Part shown: positions 23,480-32,794 of the stretch, piece after piece
Numbering within the stretch: position 1 is the first letter of the stretch
Layout of the letters: each line of letters opens with the position of its first letter
NCBI GenBank assembly: GCA_004026145.2
Contig: CP034989.1
Span: forward strand, 8,941,761-9,005,760
DNA: 64,000 nt
Direction of reading: 5' to 3'
Source of the DNA: Takifugu bimaculatus
Taxonomy: Eukaryota > Chordata > Actinopteri > Tetraodontiformes > Tetraodontidae
Program-made: the position numbers and the translations under genes
The notes under the pieces: generated by a model
What the model was told of the DNA's origin: nothing
What the model saw: the letters and a program-made list of their open reading frames with translations, nothing else
Databases searched by the model: none

Positions 23480-26114
23480 GTTATTATTAGTAGTAGTAGC
23501 GATAGTAATGTTGTTGTTATTATTATTAGTAGTAGTAATAATAATGTTATTATTAGTAGTAGTAGCGATAGTAATGTTGTTATTATTAGTAGTAGTAGTA
23601 ATAATAATTTTATTATTATTAGTAGTAGCGATAGTAATGTTTTTATTATTAGTAGTAGTAGCGATAGTAATGTTGTTATTATTAGTAGTAGTAGTAATAA
23701 TAATGTTATTATTATTAGTAGTAGCGATAGTAATGTTGTTATTATTATTAGTAGTAGTAATAATAATGTTATTATTATTAGTAGTAGCGATAGTAATGTT
23801 TTTATTATTAGTAGTAGTAGTAATAATAATGTTATTATTAGTAGTAGTAGCGATAGTAATGTTGTTATTATTATTATTAGTAGTAATAATAATATTATTA
23901 TTATTAGTAGCGATAGTAATGTTGTTATTATTATTATTAGTAGTAATAATAATGTTATTATTAGTAGTAGTAGTGATAGTAATGTTGTTTTTATCATGAT
24001 TACTCGTATCATCCCCAGCCTGTAATCCCAATGCTTGCCGGGCTTCGGGTCGAGGTCTTCAGCCAAAGGGTCTCAGAGTGAAGGAAGTGGCAGATTTTAA
24101 AGTGTACACCAAGGGAAGCGGCAGCGGCGAGCTGAAAGTGGCGGTGAAAGGACCCAGTAAGAAGCCTCCAAACAAACACCTTCACGTCACATTTCTCCAT
24201 CACCAGCGGGACTTCTTCTGACTAACCTCTAGGGGGCGACGCCGAGCCTGTGAAGGTGGCCGAGATGAACAATGGCATGTTCGAGTGTAGCTATTTTCCC
24301 GTCACCTCAGGAAAATATATGGTTACCATCAGCTGGGGAGGACACAATGTCCCACGCAGGTGAGAACATCACGTGTCCTCGGAATAAAACATTTAGGAAC
24401 CAAAAGAAGAACCCTGAGAGATCCCAGTAGCAGGAACGTCCATCTGACCTATTTGGTTTATTGAGTCTCGCTCATCAACTGAACAAATGTTTTTAATCAT
24501 ACAAAAACGTGTTTTGTGTGTGCGCACAGTCCATTTGAGGTCCATGTGAGCGAGGAGGCGGGGCCTCAGAAGGTTAGGGCCTGGGGTCCTGGCCTGGAGA
24601 TCGGGATGGTTGGGAAAAGTGCTGACTTTGTGGTAGAGGCCATCGGCACCGAGGTGGGAACGCTCGGTACGTCACGGCTGGGGGCGGGGTTTGTCTGTGT
24701 CACCTGTGTCAGTGCTGGTTCTCAGATCTTGTTGGGAGCTGTGAAATGAAGCTTCTTCTGGCTGCAGGTTTCTCCATCGAGGGTCCGTCTCAAGCAAAGA
24801 TTGAGTGTGATGATAAAGGCGACGGGTCATGTGATGTTCGATACTGGCCCACTGAACCGGGCGACTACGCTGTCCACGTCATATGTGATGATGAGGACAT
24901 CAAGGACAGCCCCTTCATGGCACATGTCCTCCCAGCACCCAATGACGCCCTCCCAGAGAACGTGAGGCTGGGGTCACTCAGGTATGAAGACAATCCTCTC
25001 AGATGTGTCCCTCTGAAGGATTCTTCCTTTCTCCTCAGGTCAAATGTTCCGGTCCAGGCCTGGAGCCACTGGGCTGCATCATCAACAAACCAGCTGATTT
25101 CATCATTGACACCTGTGGAGCTGGCAGAGGGGAGCTGAAGCTGTATGCTCAGGTGAGAGCAGAACATCAGCAGTGAGACCAAACACATAGTGGTCCAAGG
25201 ACCATTAAAATCACCTCATTTTGGAAACTCGATCCTCAGCTGTTGTCTGTGGCTTCTTCTGTTCATGGGTCCTCACACGTGTTCTCAGCCTGTTCTTCAG
25301 TGCACAGGATGACACACGGTGACCGCAGATGTTGGCATGTCTTTGCTGTTTCAGGACGCCGAGGGGTTCCCCTTCAACATCCAGATGACGGATAACGGAG
25401 ATGGAACCTTCTTCTGTGTCTACGTTCCCACCAAGGCCATCAAACACACCATCATCATCACCTGGGCTAATGTCAACGTTCCCAACAGTCCCTTCAGGGT
25501 AAAAGCACACGGCTCTGGACCGTGAGTGTCAGGTTCCATCTCCACAAAGAACCGACCGGCCTGACTCTGTTTGTGGTTCTTTAGGTGATGATTGGCGAGG
25601 GCAGCCATCCAGAGAACGTCAAAGTTTATGGTCCAGGGGTGGAGAAGATGGGCCTGAAAGCCAACGAGCCAACATACTTCACAGTGGACTGCAGCGAGGC
25701 CGGACAGGGTGCGACCCGGTCCAAACACAGCACTTTTTCCAACGCTGGGTGCTCATGCTAACACTCTTTGATCTGCAACAGGTGATGTTAGCATCGGGAT
25801 AAAATGTGCTCCAGGAGTGGTGGGACCTGCTGAGGCTGACATTGACTTTGATATCATCAAGAATGACAATGATACATTTACAGTAAAGTACATGCCCCCC
25901 GGCTCGGGTCAGTACACCATCATGGTGCTGTTTGCAGATCAGGTGAGTGTTCGCAGTTGCACTGTTTCCTTTCTCATTTCCTGTTTCCTGTCAACAAACA
26001 TGTTACATTTAATGTTTAAACAGCAAATTCCCATCAGCCCCTTCAGAATAAAAGTGGAGCCGTCACATGATGCAGCTAAAGTCCGAGCAGAAGGTCCTGG
26101 ACTGAACAAGACAG
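14046..26114 (+). CDS. flnc: flnc, filamin-C-like actin crosslinker, 5' third (truncated by gap)
   Basis: Exons: 14046-14433, 18144-18392, 18520-18617, 20105-20255, 20461-20579, 20636-20713, 20825-20987, 21735-21935, 24019-24156, 24233-24359, 24530-24666, 24768-24961, 25039-25152, 25355-25498, 25585-25708, 25782-25942, 26024-26114. All phases join, giving 892 residues plus one base. An acidic N-terminus (about 40 residues) precedes two calponin-homology domains forming the actin-binding domain (about residues 43-290; KKIQQNTFTRWCNEHLKCV, DSKAIVDGNLKLILGLIW). Ig-like filamin repeats 1 to 6 and the start of repeat 7 follow. FLNC is favoured over FLNA/B by EMPATEKDLAEDAPWKKIQ, RPNFRQMKLENV and GPAEADIDFDIIKNDNDTF. 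Human FLNC has about 2,725 residues, so two thirds is missing at the 100-N gap. Exon 4 uses a GC donor. The start has a good context (CACCATGA). A candidate extra exon is at 22378-22500. Which teleost paralogue this is cannot be told. Confidence 0.93.
14457..16060. repeat. 1.6-kb (GAT/GGT)n array in flnc intron 1
   Basis: GATGATGGT-type trinucleotides with GATGAAGGT variants begin 24 bases after the exon 1 donor. The array lacks stop codons in most frames, so it produces very long spurious frames (poly-His/Leu on the minus strand, poly-Asp/Gly and Met/Val on the plus strand). Confidence 0.97.
16172..16272 (+). promoter_or_regulatory. Candidate muscle enhancer in flnc intron 1 (E-boxes plus MEF2 site)
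   Basis: Within 101 bases there are two CATCTG E-boxes (16172-16177, 16182-16187), two CAGCTG E-boxes (16237-16242, 16257-16262) and a perfect MEF2 consensus CTAAAAATAG (16263-16272) immediately after the last E-box. E-box plus MEF2 pairs are the classic signature of skeletal-muscle enhancers, and filamin C is a muscle gene. Inferred from motifs only. Confidence 0.5.
16816..17140. repeat. (GT)n microsatellite with poly-G run
   Basis: Interrupted GT repeats with TATCACTGTG spacers, a 14-base G run at 17096-17109, then GAGTGT repeats. Lies in flnc intron 1. Confidence 0.9.
17490..17812. repeat. (GGGCCA)n hexanucleotide array in flnc intron 1
   Basis: About 50 copies of GGGCCA with GGAGCA, GAGCCA and AGGCCA variants. 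GGG recurs every six bases over long stretches, so the plus strand could form G-quadruplexes. The frames give only dipeptide repeats. Confidence 0.95.
19036..19400 (+). mobile_element. LINE reverse-transcriptase fragment in flnc intron 3
   Basis: Contains a degenerate PQGS motif (TGGGTCCCACAGGGCTCAG) followed about 100 bases on by FYADDSQI and then a LEDFKAWM-type segment. These are the fingers/palm landmarks of an L2/CR1-like reverse transcriptase. Frames are broken. The sequence just upstream (about 18680-18930) also looks like a decayed interspersed repeat that I cannot name. Confidence 0.65.
22378..22500 (+). CDS. Candidate proline-rich cassette exon of flnc (41 codons)
   Basis: Between exon 8 (ends 21935) and the next Ig-coding exon (24019) lies a 123-base open segment. 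It has a strong pyrimidine tract and TTCAG acceptor, and a GTTAGT donor. Its length is a multiple of three and both ends are phase 1, so including or skipping it keeps the frame. It would insert 41 residues, about 15 of them proline, between Ig repeats 2 and 3. The stretch PPPTPPKPRRP contains PxxPx(K/R) matches to class II SH3 ligands, and there are two or three SP/TP-type sites. The insert is not part of the human FLNC sequence I remember. The donor is only fair (CCAA before GT). It could still be a chance open segment. Confidence 0.55.
22917..23995. repeat. 1.1-kb ATT/AGT-rich array in flnc intron
   Basis: TTATTATTAGTAGTAGTGATAATAATG-like trinucleotide repeat (ATT, AGT, GAT, AAT) ending about 23 bases before the acceptor of the exon at 24019. 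Long open frames on both strands are repeat products. Confidence 0.97.
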
Positions 26115-26241
26115 GTGATTCCCTTCGTTGTGCGTCTGTACCGAAGACAGGGTTGTACACACGTTTCTGTACATTCGTGCCTGGAGGTTCAGTCCAACAC
26201 AGCTCCGGGCTTTAAACGGGTCGGTGTCGCGTTAGAGGACA

Positions 26242-26341
26242 NNNNNNNNNNNNNNNNNNNNNNNNNNNNNNNNNNNNNNNNNNNNNNNNNNNNNNNNNNN
26301 NNNNNNNNNNNNNNNNNNNNNNNNNNNNNNNNNNNNNNNNN
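26242..26341. other. Assembly gap (100 N) ending flnc
   Basis: Exactly 100 Ns. Filamin exons stop at 26114 and none is seen after the gap, while the right side belongs to a different syntenic block. Probably a scaffold join with missing sequence. Confidence 0.97.
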
Positions 26342-27574
26342 AGAGCTGATCACCTGACCTGGTCTTCAAAGGCTCAACCCATCCATCCCTCAGCTGCCCT
26401 TTAACATCAGAGGGCTTGGGTCTGAGTGGGGGGGTCGGATCACCTCCCACAGGAAGCTGCTGACCCGGTGAGGCTGGTCGGGGCTCTGCTGACGGCGCCG
26501 ACCCGCTAACGGAGGACCTGGTGCGGCCTCTTATATAACGCTGACCTACTTCTCTCCGTCACTTCCGACGCCGTTGCTGGGCCAGAACGCAGCGCTGGAG
26601 GTCACGAGCGCCTCCACGTGCACCAGCGACCCACATTGGTGGCGGAACCGGACCCACGCTCACAGGCGCCCCTGTCCAACCCTAACGATGTCCTTCTGGG
26701 ACACTTGTGGGTCTGGACGGTTGAGGACACATTACAAGTGTTGCACAGGTAAACAACAACAACAACAACAACAACAACAGCAAGCAGCAGCTGTGGTTTC
26801 AGCAGGATTGTTTCCCTCTGCAGGTGGTTTAATCAGGAGAACACAACGTTGCATTTTACAGCTTATTTTTCCATTTTCCATCCTGATCCGACCTTTTTCT
26901 TCCACTTTTGTTGCTGAATATTTGCTTTTTAACCGTGTTTTCTGGTTCTGCTGGAGGAGGAGATAATCCCCCCAGACCCCCCCGGCCCCCCGTCACTGAT
27001 GTTTCCTGTGTCGTCACCAGCCCTTTGGCGAAGTGGGCGTGTCCACCTGACAGCGTCAGCGGCAGCATCAGGAGACGCCGCCGGGCCGGAGCGGCTGGTG
27101 TCGGTCCGCCGGGTCAGACGTGAGCGCAGCGTCGCTGGTTAAATGTTGCACTTCGACGCTGAGACTTTTCACACATTTGTACCTGATGTTCCTGCACAAA
27201 GGTGTAACGCTGACGGATACCAGCCCGTCCTGAAACCATGGTAACAGCTGCACACCTGACATGTGAATTCCTATTTCCTGTTGTCTCCATTTAAACTCTC
27301 TTATGGAGCCTCTGATGTCAGCAGGATCCGTCGGGGTCATAAATAACATCCTCTCTAAAACTAATAAGTTAATACAATTACTATAGAAATGACAAATTCC
27401 AGCATGAATCTCAAATATCTGTCAAGGTTCTAGTGTTTATCTAGAACGTCAGTTTTCATGTGCAGCTAAAACCTGGTAAAACACGGAACCTTCGACCTTT
27501 TGCTTTCAATGACTCTCATGACAAGATCATCTGTCCAATTATTATGTCCCATTCTCATTTTTATTGTAGCATAT

Positions 27575-27576
<2 letters not shown>

Positions 27577-27609
<33 letters not shown>
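27577..27609. repeat. Poly-G run, 33 bases
   Basis: An uninterrupted run of G. Similar runs occur at 17096-17109, 28497-28514, 55248-55268, 59520-59534 and 60884-60907. Confidence 0.95.
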
Positions 27610-27610
<1 letters not shown>

Positions 27611-27796
27611 GCACGTCAGAAATTTTGCCAACCGACCTCATTACGACTTTTAGATTTGAAACAGTCACCGGAAGTGATCGATTGTTTTGAACAGGAAGCT
27701 CTTTTCCTCCGGTTCTGTGTTGGGATGAAAATACAAATTTTAAGAGCTTTTGTTCTTCCAGGTTCGCTGGCTCAGGCTCCAGGACCGCAGCACGGA

Positions 27797-27930
27797 GCTG
27801 CGGGGACCCGGAGCTGCGGGGGCCCGGAGCTGCGGGGGCCCGGAGCTGCGGGGGCCCGGCGCTGCGGGGGCCCGGAGCTGCGGGGGCCCGGAGCTGCGGG
27901 GACCCGGAGCTGCGGGGGCCCGGCGCCCCC
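27797..27930. repeat. GC-rich 15-16-bp minisatellite
   Basis: About nine copies of CGGAGCTGCGGGGGCC with small variants. Open frames across it are repeat products. Confidence 0.9.
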
Positions 27931-28370
27931 TGCTGCTCGCTATGGGCAGCGTTGCTCCACTGATCTACTGACCCACATTACTGGAACCAAACTGGCTGAA
28001 AGTCGCTAAACAAAATCTGTTTGCAATCACGCAGCCGGGACCAGTTTAACACACATCTAAAATAATTCCACAAAAACCATCGCGATCACGTGACCTGGCG
28101 AGGTGCCCACTGACAGTCCCCGGTCCTCCGTGCGCGCTCCCGGTAGGACCGGGACTGATGTCTGACAATGGCCGATGCAGGCGACGAGCGCGGCGGCGGC
28201 GGCGCTCGGAGCCGCTCCGGGAAACATCAGAAGTCCGGATTAAACTACAAATGTTCCGCTTTTCCACAGTGACGCTGCCACAGAGTGACTTTAGAAGACA
28301 CTTTTACGTGTAAACCCAGTTTCTGTATGTTGGGGATTTAACTCCGATTGAGTAAAGCTGCCGCTCCTAC

Positions 28371-28413
28371 CTGCTGGCCTGGCCGCCGTCCCGTCAGCGC
28401 CGCCGGCCGACAT
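28371..28413 (-). other. Possible first coding exon of an unidentified minus-strand gene
   Basis: In the CpG-rich island, a minus-strand ATG opens a short frame (MSAGGADGTAARPA) that ends at a good donor, CAG before GTAGGA. No downstream exons are seen before the gap at 26341. From memory, ARNTL2 lies next to STK38L in human on the same strand, which would place its 5' end here, but the peptide is too short to assign. Confidence 0.25.
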
Positions 28414-30772
28414 GCCGACAGACTCACGCCGGTCCGCCCGGTGGCTCCGGGGTGCCGCCGTGCATGTGAGCCAGCTGTAGTAGTAGTACCGAGGATGGGG
28501 GGGGGGGGGGGGGGCGCGCACTGACTTCATTTTTTAACTCCTCAGCCTCCTCCTCCTCCTCCTCCACGCACGGTGGGCGGGGCGGGTGGGGAGTTATTCA
28601 GCAAATTTGATTCATTCATGTTTAGACTAGTTCAGTTCACTGAGAATAATGTTAAAAACTACAATAAAGAGACTTTAGTCGCCCAGAGACTTAAGTCACT
28701 CTTATTAATGATCAACCTCGGGTCGCCGGGCACGAGAACAAACTGTTCCCGCCATAATCCTGCTTCTTGGACGCGATTCCCCCAGTCAGTGATCAGCATT
28801 TAACACGATTGACATGTTTACGTACATAATTCGATTTGATTCGGTTCAGTTTTGCCCCCACAAACGTGACCTGAAAGAGACACGCACGCGCGTCACCGAG
28901 CGACGTGACTCATGAATGATCCGAATCTTCTCCGGACCCAGCAGCGATCGACAGGAGGTCTCACTCTGTTCTGGTTTGCTACGTCCTGATTTATTGACCT
29001 TGGCTATATTTATTGACTTTAAAAGCCTGAAGCATATCCAATTAGTAATCATTCAAAACACGAACCTAGTTAAATACATTAGAACTCAAATAACTACATT
29101 TAACTTAGGTTATACGCTATGCAAATAAGTTCTTTCGATAATGACCACCATAGTTTATTTTTAAGGTCGCAAAAAAGGTACATTGCTCTAAAATAACAGC
29201 TAGTGTTAGTGGAGTTTAGGATTACAACGTCCCACGTCTGTGTTCGGCCAGATCTTCGGGACGGACCACAGAGGCAGTAATCTACTGGATCTACTGCAGG
29301 CAGTAGATCCCGATGTCCGGATGTTAGAATGTGCCGAGTGACTCATCTTACCTAGAGTTGACGAGCTTTGGCTCTCACCTACATAGTGTTATTTGAGAAC
29401 TTTACACGAGACTTTACGTAAGAATGCAGTCTGCACGTGCCAGCGTGAAACGTGTTGACCTAAATATTATATAACTTACGTCACGTGGCGCCAGTTATAT
29501 CGTTAACCCATATAAAGCCAGATCGCATAGAAAAGGTTGCTAATTTCCATCGTATATTTATTAAGTGTGTGTCACCCCTCCTGGAACCCGGAAGTGCCTT
29601 TAATGTGCCGCTTTAATGGTGACATCATTAGGAGAGTCTCTGTGGTCACAGTTTAATCAGGAGCACCTGACACGCACAAAACACCAATTTTAAGTTGCTT
29701 GATTCTGTGTAACGTAGAAATCTTTACAAATAGGTTGTACAGATCAGTTGTGTTCCTTTTGTGTGGCGGAAATGTTCAGACAAAGAAAATAACTGACAGC
29801 CTGCGTGAGGAGCTCAATTTGATTTTATATGACCTGAATTTTATAGGTCAGTTTAGAAGCATAAAAAAGCAAACAAAAGAAGTCTGTCTTCTCTAACCTT
29901 TGTCATTTACACACATTTATATTAATAAACAGAGAGAACGTGGGGTCGTGACAAAAATAATGGTGAAAAACCAAATGTTATATTTCTAATATGTCTGAAG
30001 CTTGGCCTTGTTCCGTTCTAAAGTTCATTTCTAAAAGCCTATTACAGGACTGCTTTCATACTGATATTTGCCTTTAAAACGTCAAATATCTTTTTTCTTC
30101 TTTAGCCTCCACAGTAAAAAAATAATCCTTGTAAATTAGGCCATTAAAATTAACAGGGTGGACTACATCTCTGGCGGAGGGATATGGAAAAACAAACAAA
30201 CAAAGAAACAATGTTCAGATGTAACAGAATATGAATAAAAATCCAGTGATTTCCACTGCAGCATTAAAGCATCACCCACCTTCTGCCACCAGAACCAGAG
30301 GGACGAGAGAAAACTGGGCTTTATGGAGCGCCCTGGGAACTGGGGTTAAAAATTCCTAATTCACTTAATCTGAATATGAATCATTTTAAATACAACACAA
30401 TACTCAATTTCACATCACTGTGAGTTAGAATTGATGGGCATAGGTTGGTGTGGATTTTTATTCTGTCAGTTATTTGAGGTGTTCCTTTAATTTAGCTTCA
30501 TTTTCTGACCGTTCATACAGCAGCTTTGGCCTGCAGCGCCCTCTAGCGGCGATCGGCGACACTACCGCCTCATCAGATAATGCTGTCAATCAGTAACTCA
30601 TCACCCCCAAATGACCTGGGAGGGTGATAAAGGAGCAATGAGGAAGACAAGAGGATAATGGCACCTCGATGACTTCTCAACCTTCTTATCATTGGGCTCC
30701 AAATCACCGTTTTATCTCAGTGTAACAGCAAAACACAAGTCCAAAAACAGAGCAAAGACTTGGGGTTTAGCT

Positions 30773-30778
30773 TTTATT
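30773..30778 (-). terminator. Possible polyadenylation signal of stk38l
   Basis: AATAAA on the minus strand, about 2.0 kb after the stk38l stop. A long 3' UTR is normal for this gene family, but nearer weak signals are not excluded. Confidence 0.35.
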
Positions 30779-32345
30779 TGAAGCCTTTTCTCACTGGATT
30801 AGGAACTCAATATTTTACCGAGCATTTCTTCTCTCCAGACAGTTGCCTTCAACAATATTTACACAGCAACACAAGGACTCACAACAGCGTCCTGGTGGGC
30901 GGAAACGAGCATTTACATCCACCGTTTACGAGTGGATTCCTGCTTTAACGAGGGGAAAAGTTTGATACAGTGAGCCGGGTCTCAGAGGAAGCCTCGGTTC
31001 TGAGGTGGCTGGAGCCTCCATCAGCGTTCACCTTCCCCCCAGAAACGCTGTGCAGCTCCAGGCGCCGCCTCGTCCGCACCGACATCGAGACATTGATCTG
31101 GTTGTGGTCCATTAAAACTGACATTTCGTCACCTTGGAACAAACTCCCTTTAAATAAACGAAGGATTTCCAGTTGGAATCTAGCTACAGCATTTTTATCT
31201 CCAGTGCTTCTACTTGAGAAAATAAACCAGACAGATTAGATGGGAAGAGGAAAATGCCCCAAAAGACCCCAGTAGGAAGGGTGGACAAGGACACCGTCTC
31301 CCGCTCAAACTGATGCAATAAATATGTGCTAACGCAGGTGCGGCTAATCCAGTTAGCGTGAACCCAAATCTCTCCGGAACATTCCATTTTTTCCAGCTGA
31401 GCAGGGGTCAAGAGCCGAGTTACTGCCATCAAATCTCAACGTGCACTGAATAAATCCCTCTGAAGCCTCCAGCCTTGAGCAGAGAGGTCAGTCCCGCGTG
31501 CCTGTCCTGTCCCCTGTCCTGCATTGGGACGCCTGTCCCGATGAGTGGAACCACCACGGAGGTGTTTGGGCTGAAGGTCGTCTCATCCTCTGTAACGTGA
31601 CGCTGCGTCGAAGCATCTAAAGTCAACACAATGCAAACGGTTCTTTGGTGATTCCAGGTGGCTCCGCGTCCCTTCACCGTCGTTCTGATGCCTTCGGACG
31701 GGATGGAAGATCAGAGGAATGAACTAAAGCCAGGAACCCAAGGAACCTGTCAAGGCGTCCCAGAGCTGCAGAGCTGATTTACGTTCCTCAACCGAGATGT
31801 TCTGGTTGAATGGAGCGGACCTCCTCCTGTGCTTCTCCCCTCCGACGAGTCTCTGACGCTGTTGGAGGAACTGCTGAGCGGGTCACCAGAGACCTGAAGG
31901 CACGTTGTGGGCTCACTCCAACGGTTCAGGAGGGTTCCAGCCTGGATTTAGAGCTTTGAACGCATGCTAATGCTAACGCTAACAGCAAGGGTCAAGCGAA
32001 GACGTTGACGTCAACCCTGTTATACGATATATCAAGTTTACTCTGACTGTATTCGTCATTTTGGCAACATAAGCACTTCAACGTTTGCGACTTGAAGCTG
32101 AAGGTGTAAAAACAACCGTTATTCCTTTACAAAGAGGATTGTCATCATTCCAGAAGCGTCGCTGCTGCAGACGTTAGCACAGGATCTTTAGGACATAAAT
32201 AAAACTTCCAAACATTTACAAAAGTTTCCAGGGATCTGGACAGAATCCCAGGTTCGACTCCGGGACTTTGACTTGACTGAGCTCAGCGTGACCCTGCAGG
32301 ACCGGTGCGAGGGTTAGGGGAAGCTGCTGCTAAGCTAGAGACAGG

Positions 32346-32394
32346 GACAGTGTCCCCGTGTCCCTGTGTCCCCGTGTCCCCGTGTCCCTGTCCT
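32346..32394. repeat. Short TGTCCCCG-type tandem repeat in the stk38l 3' UTR
   Basis: Repeated GTGTCCCTGTGTCCCC words, downstream of the stk38l stop and therefore probably in its 3' UTR. Confidence 0.6.
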
Positions 32395-32794
32395 GTTCAG
32401 TGCTGCGGAGCCATAAAATCCCTCTCAGGGCTCAAACCTCAAGGTCATGCTGGAATAATCCTTGAAGACGGGACTAGAGCAGGACCGAAGTCCTGCCCAG
32501 GAGACACAGTTCAGGACCTGCAGCGGCGACACGGGAAGCGTCCTCTGAATTCCTCCCTCAGGGCCGACGGAGCAGTTCAGGAGGAACGCCGCCCGGCGCC
32601 GCCTCAGTGGGCGGAGCCAGAGATGAGGCCGAGCACGGAGGTAATGTGGTAACTAATGTGGTGGCTGAACAAGCTGCGATGAGGCCGAGGCACAGCCTCC
32701 GGCGGGGGCCCAGCCTGGGTCCCCCGGGCCTCCAGCGGGGCCCCGTGGCCGCCCCCTGGGCCCCCGCGTGGGAGAGGCCCCCTGCTGGGCAGCG

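Larger units (their letters stand above)
26342..30770. other. No confident gene; GC-rich island near 28100-28570
   Basis: No filamin exon or other known exon is recognised. The sequence has a CAA run (26753-26778), poly-G runs, a GC-rich minisatellite and a CpG-rich island around 28100-28570 with a possible minus-strand first exon. From 28600 to 30770 it is AT-rich and unique, with no features I can name. Confidence 0.5.

Noticed and set aside
22688..24066. Frames of 400 or more codons rich in Ser/Asn/Ile and Leu
   Set aside because: Products of the ATT/AGT trinucleotide array in a filamin intron; the true exon starts at 24019.
28170..28271. 34-codon plus-strand frame starting MADAGDERGGG in the CpG island
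   Set aside because: Good start context but it ends in a stop with no convincing donor, and no matching downstream exon was found.
32252..32262. GGTTCGACTCC, an exact tRNA B-box, suggesting a tRNA or SINE
   Set aside because: There is no A-box, cloverleaf or oligo-T terminator at the right distance, so it is probably a chance match.
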